Part shown: positions 14,622-22,614 of the stretch, piece after piece
How the letters are laid out: each line of letters opens with the position of its first letter
Numbering within the stretch: position 1 is the stretch's first letter
NCBI GenBank assembly: GCA_034439735.1
Contig: JAWXAX010000261.1
Coordinates: 1-40,689, forward strand
Length of the DNA stretch: 40,689 nt
Reading direction: 5' to 3'
Source: Rhodothermales bacterium
Lineage (GTDB): Bacteria > Bacteroidota > Rhodothermia > Rhodothermales > JAHQVL01
Program-made: the position numbers and the translations under genes
The notes under the pieces: generated by a model
Told to the model about the DNA's origin: nothing
Seen by the model: the letters and a program-made list of their open reading frames with translations, nothing else
Databases searched by the model: none

Positions 14622-17513
14622 ATGGCGCATCCCCTTTCCCTGCCACTCTCTGCCGGTCCCGCGCGTCGTCGCGTATGGGCTGTTGTGCTGTTCAGCCTCG
14701 TGCTGATCGCGCCGGCGGCGTACGGGCAGGAAGGAGCTACCTCCGCCGCGAATACAGCGTCCCGCCACTCGATCGCCGCCCTGAACGTGCCGCTCGATCT
14801 CGCGCTGGAGGCCCTCGTCGAAAAAACGGCCCTCAACCTCGTCTACGCCTCCGCCCTGGTAGCCGGCAAAACGACCTCCTGCCAGGTCGACGAGGCGCTG
14901 CTGGACGAAGTGCTCGCCTGCCTCCTCCGCGGCACCGGGTTGGACTTCCTCCGCCTCTCATCGGGCACCTACGTACTCGTGACCGACGCCCGGGCCGTGC
15001 CGGCCTTTGGGGCCCTCTCCGGCCAGGTGATCGACGCCACATCCGGCGAGCCTCTCGCGGATGCGCATGTGCTCCTGGCCGATGCCTCCGGCGGCGCCGT
15101 CACCAACCGCGCCGGCCGCTTCGCCTTCAATCGGCTCCTTCCGGGCGTCTATCCCCTCCTCGTCTCCTACATCGGCTACGAACGCGCCGTGGACACCCTG
15201 TGGGTCGACGCCGGCGCCGCGACGTCCGTGCAGATCGCGCTGGACGCCGAGCCGATCATCACCTCCCCCATCGTGATCTCCGAGCTCACCTGGCGGCTTC
15301 CCTCCGAGGACCTCGGCGGCGGCTCGCGTAGCGCCGTTTCGCTTGAAGAGGCCTCCGCCGCCGGCGACGTCTTCCGCAGCCTGCACACCATCGTGGGTGT
15401 GCGTGTGGGGGACGCACTGTCCGACGTCCACGTCCAGGGTGGGCAGTCCGGCGATCACCAGCATGTCCTGGACGGCGCGCCTATCTTCATTCCGATCCCC
15501 AACGGCGGCGTAGTGGGGCCATTTAGTCCGTTCGCGCTGAGCCGGCTCAGCGTGCGAAAGGCCGGCTATAGCGTCCGCTACGGCAGCCACCTGGCCGGCG
15601 TCGTCGAGGCGGACCACGCGCTGGCCGACGGCCCGACCGCGCTCACGATTCAGGTGGATCCGCTCAGCCTCAATGCCCGCCTGACCGGCCAGTTTGCCGG
15701 GCGCGACGGCGTACGTACCCGCTGGATGTTCGCCGGCCGGCGGAGCCTGTGGTCCGTGCTCCATCCTCAATCCCTGGCCACCCACTTCACGCGGTGGAGC
15801 GCGCCCGATCTATTCCTCCTCCAAACCCTGGCGCCCCCCCCGCTCGTCGAAACTGACTCCCCGCCGTCCCACACGCATTCCATCCGGTTCGTGCCCGACT
15901 CCCTCGGCGCCGGAGCGTTGTCCGGCAACCGCCTGCAGGACGAGTTCCGGTTCTCGGATCTCCACGGCGCGGTACGCGTCGCTTTCTCTCCCGAAAAAAG
16001 CCTCTACGCCTCGTTCTACCGCGGCAGCAATGGCTTCGGCGGCGTGGATGCGCTGGCGCCGACGTTTGCGCAGGGGCCGGCGCAAACCACGCAGACGGCA
16101 TCGTTCACGAGCCGTTATTCCTGGTCCAACGCGATGGGGCAGATGCGCTACGAAAGCATCATCGGCAAGGCGTCGTTCGCCTCCGTCGGCGGCTGGGTGA
16201 GCCAGTTCGATCTGTCGCAGGCGTTCGGTCGGGACTACCGCCCTGCGGATGCCGGGGACAGCGCGGAGAGCGATGACGACGATGCCGCAACCGCCGGCTG
16301 GCTGCGCCATGCCTCCAGCGACGTCAATGCCATCCACGAGGGAGGCTTGCGTGCTGAAATCAACCACAGCGTGTCCTCCTCCCACTTCCTCACCGCAGGC
16401 CTCGAAAGCCGGTATAGTGCCAGCGAATTCGCGCTGGAATTACCCGGCTGGCGCGACGGCAGCCTCGCCTCGCAAAGCAGCGCCCGCCTCCAGGCCGGGC
16501 ATCGCCGCTCGAGCCTGTATGCCGAGGACCAGCTACGTATCGGATCGCGCGCCCATCTCGAACTCGGCCTCCGCCTCACGAATCTCGGCAACGACCGGGC
16601 CGTCTATGCTGAGCCGCGTATCGCCATTCGCTATGACGCCGCCAGCGGCCCCCTGGGCCCCTGGGCCTTCCGCGGCGCCATCGGCCTGTTCCGGCAGTTC
16701 GTGAACCAGTTCGACGTCGCCGCGATGGATGTCAACGCCGTCCTGCCCTATATGCGGTTCTGGCTGCCCATCAGCGGCGACGTAGCCCCACCACGCGCCC
16801 ACCACGCCACGGCATCGCTGCTCGCCATGCCCGCCCCCGGATGGCAGATCCAGCTCGAAACCTACTACAAGGACCAGCCTCACGTGCTGGTGATCGACTA
16901 CGCCGGCCTGGCCACCCCCGGGGCGTCCACGGCGGCGTGGAGCCGGCAAGATGAGGTGCTAACCCACGCCGAAGGAGTCGCCTACGGCGCCGGTCTGTCG
17001 ATCGAGAAAAAAACCGACCGGCTTGCCGCCCAGGCCGCCTACGAATACAGCGTGGCGGAGCAGCGCATCCCGAACCGGTTCGACGGCGCCTGGCTGAGCG
17101 CCCCCTGGAACGTCCCCCACCGCGTCACCCTCGCGCTGGACGCCCGCGTGGCCTCGTACTGGACCGCCTCGTTGCGCTGGCAGGCCAGCATGGGCCGGTC
17201 CTGGGCTTTTCGCGACGCGTATTACAACTACCTCGAGCCGGAGGACCGAACCAGGCATTTCGATCCGTACGACCTATCCGACCCGACGGCCCACCGACTG
17301 CCCATGTACAATCGCCTGGACGCCGGCGTGGCCTACGCCCGCCAGGTACGCGACGCCCGCGTGCAGGTACGCCTATCCCTTGCCAACCTGCTGGCCGCGT
17401 ACAACGTGGATGAGTGGAGCCTCGCCTACGACGAGGCTTCCGCCACCTATACAAAAATCGAACGCCCCCTCGCCCCGTTCTTGCCGACCCTCACCGTCCG
17501 GCTGGGGTTCTGA
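14622..17513 (+). CDS. TonB-dependent outer-membrane receptor with STN signalling domain
   Basis: The product has 963 residues and starts 5 bp after the FecR-type gene. The signal peptide ends near AAYGQE (about residue 36). The STN/secretin-like signalling domain spans about 48-120 (LNVPLDLALEALVEKTALNLVY). A carboxypeptidase-regulatory-like beta domain (about 128-215) begins ALSGQVIDATSGEPLADAHV. The plug (about 240-330) includes VHVQGGQSGDHQHVLDGAP and YSVRYGSHLAGVVEAD. A 22-strand-type beta barrel continues to the terminal phenylalanine of LTVRLGF. Together with the two upstream genes it forms a FecIRA-like cell-surface signalling system in which ligand binding signals through FecR to the sigma factor. 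The ligand is not predictable; nothing siderophore- or glycan-specific lies next to it. Confidence 0.9.
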   Translation: MAHPLSLPLSAGPARRRVWAVVLFSLVLIAPAAYGQEGATSAANTASRHSIAALNVPLDLALEALVEKTALNLVYASALVAGKTTSCQVDEALLDEVLACLLRGTGLDFLRLSSGTYVLVTDARAVPAFGALSGQVIDATSGEPLADAHVLLADASGGAVTNRAGRFAFNRLLPGVYPLLVSYIGYERAVDTLWVDAGAATSVQIALDAEPIITSPIVISELTWRLPSEDLGGGSRSAVSLEEASAAGDVFRSLHTIVGVRVGDALSDVHVQGGQSGDHQHVLDGAPIFIPIPNGGVVGPFSPFALSRLSVRKAGYSVRYGSHLAGVVEADHALADGPTALTIQVDPLSLNARLTGQFAGRDGVRTRWMFAGRRSLWSVLHPQSLATHFTRWSAPDLFLLQTLAPPPLVETDSPPSHTHSIRFVPDSLGAGALSGNRLQDEFRFSDLHGAVRVAFSPEKSLYASFYRGSNGFGGVDALAPTFAQGPAQTTQTASFTSRYSWSNAMGQMRYESIIGKASFASVGGWVSQFDLSQAFGRDYRPADAGDSAESDDDDAATAGWLRHASSDVNAIHEGGLRAEINHSVSSSHFLTAGLESRYSASEFALELPGWRDGSLASQSSARLQAGHRRSSLYAEDQLRIGSRAHLELGLRLTNLGNDRAVYAEPRIAIRYDAASGPLGPWAFRGAIGLFRQFVNQFDVAAMDVNAVLPYMRFWLPISGDVAPPRAHHATASLLAMPAPGWQIQLETYYKDQPHVLVIDYAGLATPGASTAAWSRQDEVLTHAEGVAYGAGLSIEKKTDRLAAQAAYEYSVAEQRIPNRFDGAWLSAPWNVPHRVTLALDARVASYWTASLRWQASMGRSWAFRDAYYNYLEPEDRTRHFDPYDLSDPTAHRLPMYNRLDAGVAYARQVRDARVQVRLSLANLLAAYNVDEWSLAYDEASATYTKIERPLAPFLPTLTVRLGF

Positions 17514-17530
17514 CCGACACCGAGGTCGTT

Positions 17531-18388
17531 TCATCCGGGCTCGTCGTTCGCGGGACCTGGCACGCGAAACGCGCCCCCCTCCTCTACCACCAGCCTCCGA
17601 TACGGCATCGGGATCTCGATACCGTGGGCGTCGAACGCGCACTTGATCTCGATGAACAACATGTTCTTCACGTCGAGGTAGTTTTCCTGCAGCGTCCAGA
17701 CCGAGTACTGGAACGAGATGAAGGATTCCTCAAACAGGTTGAAGATAAACAGCGGCTTTGGCTCCTGGAGGCATAGCGGATTGTCGGAGGCAACGCCCTT
17801 CAGCACTTCCACGACTCGTTTCAGATCTTCCCGGTACCCTACCCGGATCTGCGTGTCGATGCGTCGGATCGGGAAGCGGCTCAGGTTCGTGATGTCGGAT
17901 TTGATCAGGTTCTCGTTTGCGATACGCACAAACAGGTTATCGAAGGTCCGGATCTTCACGGACAGCAGATCGATCGACAACACCTCGCCCGTGATGGTCC
18001 CGACACGGATGATGTCGCCCAGCGCGAATGGTTTTTCACCGATCAAGAACAGCCCGCTGATAATGTTCGTGGCCGACGTCTGCGAGGCGAAGCCGAGGGC
18101 GACGGTCAGCACGCCGGCCGCACCCAGCAGGATGCCCAGTTCGAAGCCCGTGGACACCAGCGCCCAGGCCGAAAATACCCCGATGACCGTATAAAAGCTC
18201 ACACGGCGAAGCAGCATCGCATGGTGGGGCGACGTCCGCTTCCGCACCGATCGAAGGAGGAACGCGCTGAGCGCCTTCGCGAGCAGATACCCGGCGAGGA
18301 GGATAACCAACGCCTTGTAGATGTGAAACGCGTTATCGCCGGCGAAGTAGCCCTTGAAGCTGATCCAGATCTCGTTCAGGAGGTCCAT
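17531..18388 (-). CDS. Small-conductance mechanosensitive channel (MscS family)
   Basis: The product has 285 residues. There are hydrophobic segments at about 22-42, 62-82 and 86-115. The third is the pore-lining TM3, with the Gly/Ala-rich pattern LLGAAGVLTVALGFASQTSA, followed by NIISGLFLIGEKPFALGDII leading into the beta domain. The cytoplasmic alpha/beta vestibule domain fills the rest. MscS channels open on membrane tension and release solutes after hypo-osmotic shock. The start overlaps the upstream reading frame by 13 bp, with AAGGA at good spacing. The gene is convergent with the TonB-receptor gene, leaving 17 bp between stops. Confidence 0.93.
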   Translation of the reverse strand: MDLLNEIWISFKGYFAGDNAFHIYKALVILLAGYLLAKALSAFLLRSVRKRTSPHHAMLLRRVSFYTVIGVFSAWALVSTGFELGILLGAAGVLTVALGFASQTSATNIISGLFLIGEKPFALGDIIRVGTITGEVLSIDLLSVKIRTFDNLFVRIANENLIKSDITNLSRFPIRRIDTQIRVGYREDLKRVVEVLKGVASDNPLCLQEPKPLFIFNLFEESFISFQYSVWTLQENYLDVKNMLFIEIKCAFDAHGIEIPMPYRRLVVEEGGAFRVPGPANDEPG

Positions 18389-19230
18389 ATCGATTTGTCC
18401 TTAAACAAGCCGCCAAATGCACGAAAGATGAGGTTGGACTCGATCGCCCTACGCGGACTTTCCAGCCGCGTGGTCTCCCCCGCTTCCGCCGGCGCTCCCA
18501 CGCCGATCTTCATGGCGGCAAAATCGCCGCTGCGCTCCCGCTCTACCGTCACCATCTGGGTCCACAAGTGGCCGTTGGTCGCCTCGAATATGGACAGGTA
18601 CTGCACAAGCACCTGAATTCGGTTCAGCAATAACCCATCCTGGGCCCTGTTCTTGACGCGAACCGGGGTGATCACGCGGTAGGGGCGAACGGTGAGGTCC
18701 TGGAGCCGCAATCGGGCCGCCGTACGGCCGGCATAACACAGTTCCCCATGAATGGTTGACTCGCCAAACCACGTATCCGAGGGGCGATACAGCGGGAATT
18801 CCTGGAGGACGCGCCGGGGTGAACCGGCCTCGAATTGAACCCAGAGCGGCGTGCTGATATACAGCGTGACCTCTTCACGAGGCAAGATGTGCAGGGGCAT
18901 CTCTGGCTGGACGACGACGGCTCGGTCGGCGAGGCGCGGCCGGACGTAGATTTCGTCGCCCGGCACACGAAAACCGAACCGGTGCAGGGACACCGCCTCC
19001 CCTTTGGCCTCGATAAACGCCATCATTTCCGACATCTCGAGCGACGTCCGCACCTCGGCGGCATCCACGTACGCATCGTTCAGCTGAAAACGGGCGATGC
19101 GCCACTCGTTCGGGCGACTCGCCACCCAGATCGTGCAGGGACCCACCTCCCAACAGCCGGCAAGGCCCTCAGGGATGTGATAGGTTCCCCACCAGGGAGA
19201 CCAGCTCTTGTTCTCGTATGCCGTATGCAT
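18376..19230 (-). CDS. DUF432-like protein coupled to the MscS channel
   Basis: The product has 284 residues with no signal peptide or membrane segment, and is mostly beta-strand in appearance. Features include a Trp-rich start (SWSPWWGTYHIPEG), EIYVRPRLADRAVVVQP, LYISTPLWVQFEAG and PSDTWFGESTIHGELCYAG. The pattern fits the DUF432 family as I remember it, which often neighbours MscS genes; I cannot check this by search. The end of the frame overlaps the channel start by 13 bp, so translation is likely coupled and a joint osmotic-stress role is plausible (inference). Confidence 0.7.
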   Translation of the reverse strand: MHTAYENKSWSPWWGTYHIPEGLAGCWEVGPCTIWVASRPNEWRIARFQLNDAYVDAAEVRTSLEMSEMMAFIEAKGEAVSLHRFGFRVPGDEIYVRPRLADRAVVVQPEMPLHILPREEVTLYISTPLWVQFEAGSPRRVLQEFPLYRPSDTWFGESTIHGELCYAGRTAARLRLQDLTVRPYRVITPVRVKNRAQDGLLLNRIQVLVQYLSIFEATNGHLWTQMVTVERERSGDFAAMKIGVGAPAEAGETTRLESPRRAIESNLIFRAFGGLFKDKSIWTS

Positions 19231-19386
19231 AACCCTGTTTTACGCCGGCCCCGGTACGTCAGCCCATAGGGGCGCGTTTTCCAATGCCTGCAACCAGGCT
19301 ATCCGGCGCCAGCATCTATCCACGCCCATGAAAGCCGCCACCGCACCGGACGTTCCTCACAGGCCGCAACGGCCGGCGACCCCGTG

Positions 19387-19863
19387 TCAGATGTCGATGA
19401 ATTCCCCGTAGTTTTGCCGGAGGAGCAGACCCGTGCCGGCACACAATACCAATCCGTACATCAGCGCCCAGAATGAAAGCAGTGTACCGAACAAGATCCA
19501 CGCGAAGATGCCGGCGAGCACTACCAGACAACTCCCCATGGCGATCCATGCCGACCGCTCCCCATCCTGCCGATCCCGCGTCGTCGCCCCCACCACGCCG
19601 ACAATCAGATTGTGCGTGGACATCAAGAACATGAACGAAATCCACACAAATAACGCCGCCCCCACCACCAGCAGACCCACTTTCCACATCCATGGGAAGG
19701 CATGCAACACCCCCACGGACAGCGGCATACCGAAGAGGATGGTACGCACCTGCCCTCCGTCGCCCATGTGAAGAAGGCCCGGCATGAATGCAAAAACGAC
19801 CATATAGGCGCAGATACCCAGGCACCCGGCCAGCCAGTGGAGAACGTGTGTCAGGTAATACAA
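19387..19863 (-). CDS. Small membrane protein of unknown function (four helices)
   Basis: The product has 158 residues. Hydrophobic helices lie at about 5-30, 60-84, 108-126 and 128-147. The loop between helices two and three is charged (TTRDRQDGERSA). The tail is LLRQNYGEFIDI. No signal peptide, cofactor motif or recognised family was found. It stands alone, with 156 bp before the DUF432-like gene downstream and 130 bp to the next gene upstream, and neither gap shows clear signals. Confidence 0.65.
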   Translation of the reverse strand: MYYLTHVLHWLAGCLGICAYMVVFAFMPGLLHMGDGGQVRTILFGMPLSVGVLHAFPWMWKVGLLVVGAALFVWISFMFLMSTHNLIVGVVGATTRDRQDGERSAWIAMGSCLVVLAGIFAWILFGTLLSFWALMYGLVLCAGTGLLLRQNYGEFIDI

Positions 19864-19993
19864 CGGTTACAGAGCGATAAGACGAGCAAGAGCGCGACGG
19901 GCGTTACGCGGGGGCGGTCGCGAAGAAGGACCAACGTATACAATTTTTTTCCCGAATGCCTCCCGATCTCCAAAAAATCTGCCTTACCTCTGC

Positions 19994-20221
19994 TTACATC
20001 AACCAGCCGGCCTCCATCGAATCACACCGAATCAACCTCCACTCGTCGGGATGGCCGCGCTCAAACGCCGCGACACAATGCGGATGGACGTGATACGTCC
20101 GTTCTTCAGGAAGTGCGGAGGCGGCCCGCAGTAGAACGACCTCGCGCTCATCGATCAACTGTTCGCAGACATCGCATTCGAACTCGGGTGACTTGCTGAC
20201 ACAAAATCGGTAGTGGATCAT
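19994..20221 (-). CDS. Small Cys/His protein, possibly zinc-binding
   Basis: The product has 75 residues. C-D-V-C at about 16-19 and a YHVHPHC cluster at about 43-49 could supply ligands for one zinc ion, in a zinc-ribbon-like fold. The middle is hydrophobic and the C-terminus acidic. No family was recognised. Composition and codon use look like a real gene, but with so short a frame this is moderate support only. The upstream gap (20222-20380) shows no feature. Confidence 0.5.
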   Translation of the reverse strand: MIHYRFCVSKSPEFECDVCEQLIDEREVVLLRAASALPEERTYHVHPHCVAAFERGHPDEWRLIRCDSMEAGWLM

Positions 20222-20380
20222 CGCAGCGACCTCTTCTCCGGCTCGTTCGACCTGCCGGCCCTGTGGGGGGCTTTCCCGGTGAGTACAACGCCGGCTCGTT
20301 CAACATATGCGCTTCCGATCTCCGATGATGTAGGAATAGACGCCTACTTTTTGTCAGGTATTGTAGGCGCGGCTGTAGGG

Positions 20381-21052
20381 CTACAAAAGACCGCTCAGTG
20401 CCACAGCGCCGGCCGGGTCCTCCACCCGCACGCGGTCCCCGCTCGTGAGGCTCGGCACCGTGTCGCCATCACGCGAATCCATGTTGAGATTGCCCGACCC
20501 AGCGTCGATGCGGAGGGATCCCTGATACACCACGGCCCCTGCTCGCACCACCACGATAGTCGCCGTACCGTCGTCCTCCATATCCTCGACCTCCACCGTG
20601 AACGTCACGCGGTCCGAGCGGCGTTCAAACTTCGCCTCGCCCGAAGCGTCCGACCCATCGCTGGCACGTAGCGGAGCCTCGAGGGACACAGGGGCCTGGC
20701 CGGCGTCATCTCCCCCATCGTCGTCGCCACCCGTATTCTCGCCGTTGTCGCCGCCACCCGTATTCTCGCCGTTGTCGCCGCCACCCGTAGTGCCGCCGTT
20801 GTCGTCGCCGCCCGTAGTGTCGCCGTTGTCGTCGCCACCCGTAGTGCCGCCGTTGTCGTCGCCGCCCGTATCGCCGCCGTTGTCGTCGCCGCCCGTATCG
20901 CCGCCACCGCTCCCGTCGCCGAGCTGGTCCTGGGTGATGCCGGTATCCTCGGTGGGATCAGGCGCCAGGATCGACGTATGGCAGCCCGTCAGGTAAAACA
21001 GGCCCACGATGCAGAACAGGGAGTAGAGGAGCGTAATCGGCTGGCGCGGCAT
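20381..21052 (-). CDS. Lipoprotein with Gly/Asp/Asn tandem repeat and C-terminal beta domain
   Basis: The product has 223 residues from the ATG at 21052, chosen because MPRQPITLLYSLFCIVGLFY is a proper lipoprotein signal; a start 48 bp upstream only adds a hydrophilic leader. The lipobox ends YLTGC, giving a lipidated Cys at about 24. After a short linker comes a run of nine-residue units such as GDDNGGTTG and GGDNGENTG (about 50-115). These Asp/Asn-Gly units resemble calcium-binding or flexible stalk sequences. The last ~100 residues (SLEAPLRASDGSDASGEAKF...) look like a compact beta domain, possibly displayed at the end of the stalk. Its function is unknown. Confidence 0.8.
   Translation of the reverse strand: MPRQPITLLYSLFCIVGLFYLTGCHTSILAPDPTEDTGITQDQLGDGSGGGDTGGDDNGGDTGGDDNGGTTGGDDNGDTTGGDDNGGTTGGGDNGENTGGGDNGENTGGDDDGGDDAGQAPVSLEAPLRASDGSDASGEAKFERRSDRVTFTVEVEDMEDDGTATIVVVRAGAVVYQGSLRIDAGSGNLNMDSRDGDTVPSLTSGDRVRVEDPAGAVALSGLL
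20729..20890 (-). repeat. In-gene tandem repeat, six 27-bp units
   Basis: Six units of 27 bp, each ACCCG or GCCCG followed by a GCCGTTGTCG-type core, run without spacers inside the lipoprotein gene, with a partial seventh to about 20905. Because the unit is a multiple of three, gain or loss of units changes stalk length without shifting frame. Adjacent units are identical or differ at a few bases, which suggests recent duplication. Confidence 0.9.
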
Positions 21053-21411
21053 GGGAATGTGGGTGTAGAGGGTGTATGCTCTGCTCCCAGCCAGCGCCAT
21101 GCCAGGCGGATGAGCCGCGCGGATTGAAGGGGGATTTCCTTATCCGGCCGCACCCGCCAAATGGTTTAATTTCAAACCCTTACAGGCAGCTGCAATCTCA
21201 CTATGCCGCCGGAGCCCTGGGCCTGCCTGGCCGGAGGGCTGTGCAAAGGCAGTACACCTGACCGCGGGTGGACACGCCGGAAAGGCCCTACAGCAGCGCC
21301 GGCACTTGAACCGTCAACTCGGTGAAGCGTCCATATATACGTTGGCTCCGTGTCGGTGCATGCCGGTGGAGCCGGCGGTATCGCCCTACAAACAACCCTG
21401 TGAGGTGCATC
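21053..21411. other. Gene-free divergent interval between the lipoprotein and YbaK-type genes
   Basis: I see no credible gene here. GGCTCC (about 21345) and GGAGCC (about 21370) form an inverted repeat in the leader before the YbaK-type start, and GCCGGAGCCC/GGAGGGCT-like arms lie near 21210-21240. ATATATAC at about 21333 is the only AT-rich spot that might serve as a promoter element. None of these is strong enough to name. Confidence 0.4.
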
Positions 21412-21882
21412 ATGCCTGCCAATAAACTCAAAGCCTTTCTGGACGAGCACCGCGTCAAGTATCTTGCGATCCGGCACTCTCCAGCGTATTCGGCTCAGGA
21501 TATCGCGGCCACCGTCCATATTCCGGGCAAAGAAGTGGCGAAAACCGTCATTTTTAAACGGAATGGCGAGCTGGCGATGGCCGTGTTGCCGGCGTCGTAC
21601 AAGATCGACTTCATGCTGCTCGGCGGGGCAGTCGGCACGGAAGACGTGCAACTGGCCAGCGAGGACGAATTCGAGGATCTATTCCCGGGTTGCGAGCCCG
21701 GCGCCATGCCGCCGTTCGGGAATCTGTATGGGATGGATGTGTTCGTGGCCGCCTCGCTCACCGAGGACGAACGGATCGCGTTCAACGCCGGCACCTTCAC
21801 CGAGCTGATCCAGATGTCTTATTCGGACTATGCGCGGCTCGTCAACCCGATCGTGCTGCATTTTTCGTACGAATCCGCATAA
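21412..21882 (+). CDS. YbaK/EbsC-type aminoacyl-tRNA deacylase
   Basis: The product has 156 residues from the ATG at 21412, with GAGGT six bases upstream; the longer frame adds an implausible leader. The whole length is the YbaK/ProX editing fold, with HSPAYSAQDIAATVHIPGKE and then AKTVIFKRNG, which carries the conserved lysine. A glycine-rich loop near GAMPPFGNLYGMDVFV is also typical. These free-standing domains hydrolyse mischarged tRNAs such as Cys- or Ala-tRNA(Pro); which tRNA cannot be told. The gene is alone on the plus strand and is followed by a strong terminator hairpin. Confidence 0.88.
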   Translation: MPANKLKAFLDEHRVKYLAIRHSPAYSAQDIAATVHIPGKEVAKTVIFKRNGELAMAVLPASYKIDFMLLGGAVGTEDVQLASEDEFEDLFPGCEPGAMPPFGNLYGMDVFVAASLTEDERIAFNAGTFTELIQMSYSDYARLVNPIVLHFSYESA

Positions 21883-21906
21883 CCGGGGTACTGAACCCGT
21901 ACACGG

Positions 21907-21943
21907 AAAGACCTCCGGGATGGCCCATATCCCGGAGGTCTTT
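21907..21943. terminator. Rho-independent terminator, probably bidirectional
   Basis: A perfect 15-bp stem, AAAGACCTCCGGGAT with ATCCCGGAGGTCTTT, encloses a 7-base loop (GGCCCAT). It begins 25 bp after the YbaK-type stop. The ends provide a short U-run on either strand, and a minus-strand T9SS-domain remnant ends on the other side, so it may once have served convergent genes. Confidence 0.9.
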
Positions 21944-21980
21944 ATATGGCCTTTCGGCCGGCTTTGTCTCTTGAAGCCGT

Positions 21981-22190
21981 CTATTTGAGCAGCATCAGGC
22001 TATGCGTCTGCACGGCCGTCGGGGTCTCCATGTGGTAGAGGTACATCCCGCTCGGGAGGTCGCCGGCGTCGAACGACACCTCGTGCGGGCCGGACGCAGG
22101 TATAGCGTCAGGACCCTGCCGGGCGATGGATGCGTTAGTGCCATCCGCCGTCCGAGCGCCACAATAAGCGGCATGACCCCGACGACTGCA
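21981..22190 (-). pseudogene. Remnant of a T9SS C-terminal sorting domain, frameshifted
   Basis: Read on the minus strand to the TAG at 21981-21983, the last 33 codons give EVSFDAGDLPSGMYLYHM and end QTHSLMLLK, the characteristic last strands of a type A T9SS sorting domain. Upstream, the expected LGRRM...P strand is found in a different frame (about 22130-22170), joined after ALTHPSPG by an apparent frameshift. No start codon, signal peptide or passenger domain precedes it. It is best read as the tail of a lost secreted-protein gene rather than a live gene. Confidence 0.7.
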
Positions 22191-22263
22191 AGATAGGATC
22201 AGGCGAGGCCGGCGATTGTAGGGCAGGGCCTATGCCTGGTGGAGGAGATGTATTGTAACCGAG

Positions 22264-22455
22264 CTATATAATCGCGTTCATCTGCCCGCGAATCTTCGTG
22301 TGGGCTTCGCCGGTGACGTCGTGGATGATATTGACCAACTTGTTCAGATCCCGCCGACCCTTGTCCAACTCGGCGTCCGTCAGTACATCCCCCCATATGG
22401 CCCGGATTTGTGTCTTGATGCGGTTCCAGCTTTCATCCATGCGCGGCGTGGCCAT
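22264..22455 (-). CDS. CsbD-like stress-response protein
   Basis: The product has 63 residues from the ATG at 22455, selected because GAGGG lies seven bases upstream; the ATG six bases earlier would be too close. DESWNRIKTQIRAIWGDVLT followed by DAELDKGRRDLNKLVNIIHD matches the CsbD family pattern (W-x-I-K-x-Q-hK..WG.LTD.DL....G...L...I). CsbD proteins are small helical proteins induced by general stress in many bacteria; their molecular role is unknown. The gaps on both sides (22191-22263, 22456-22614) show no other gene. Confidence 0.78.
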   Translation of the reverse strand: MATPRMDESWNRIKTQIRAIWGDVLTDAELDKGRRDLNKLVNIIHDVTGEAHTKIRGQMNAII

Positions 22456-22614
22456 ATCCATTCCCTCGAGTTGTTACGATGCGACCTGCGAATCGACCTC
22501 CCGGACTCTGTCGAACGCCAATCGGTGAGCCTCTATATATAGAAATCGGCCTCTCCGGGTTCCTCCATCGGCATGCCTCGCTATTTATTTGCCAAAGCTC
22601 CACACCCATGGCCC

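Noticed and set aside
20598-20996. Plus-strand Pro/Ser-rich frame opposite the lipoprotein
   Set aside because: It is the reverse reading of the 27-bp tandem repeat; the minus strand has a lipobox signal and a structured C-terminal domain.
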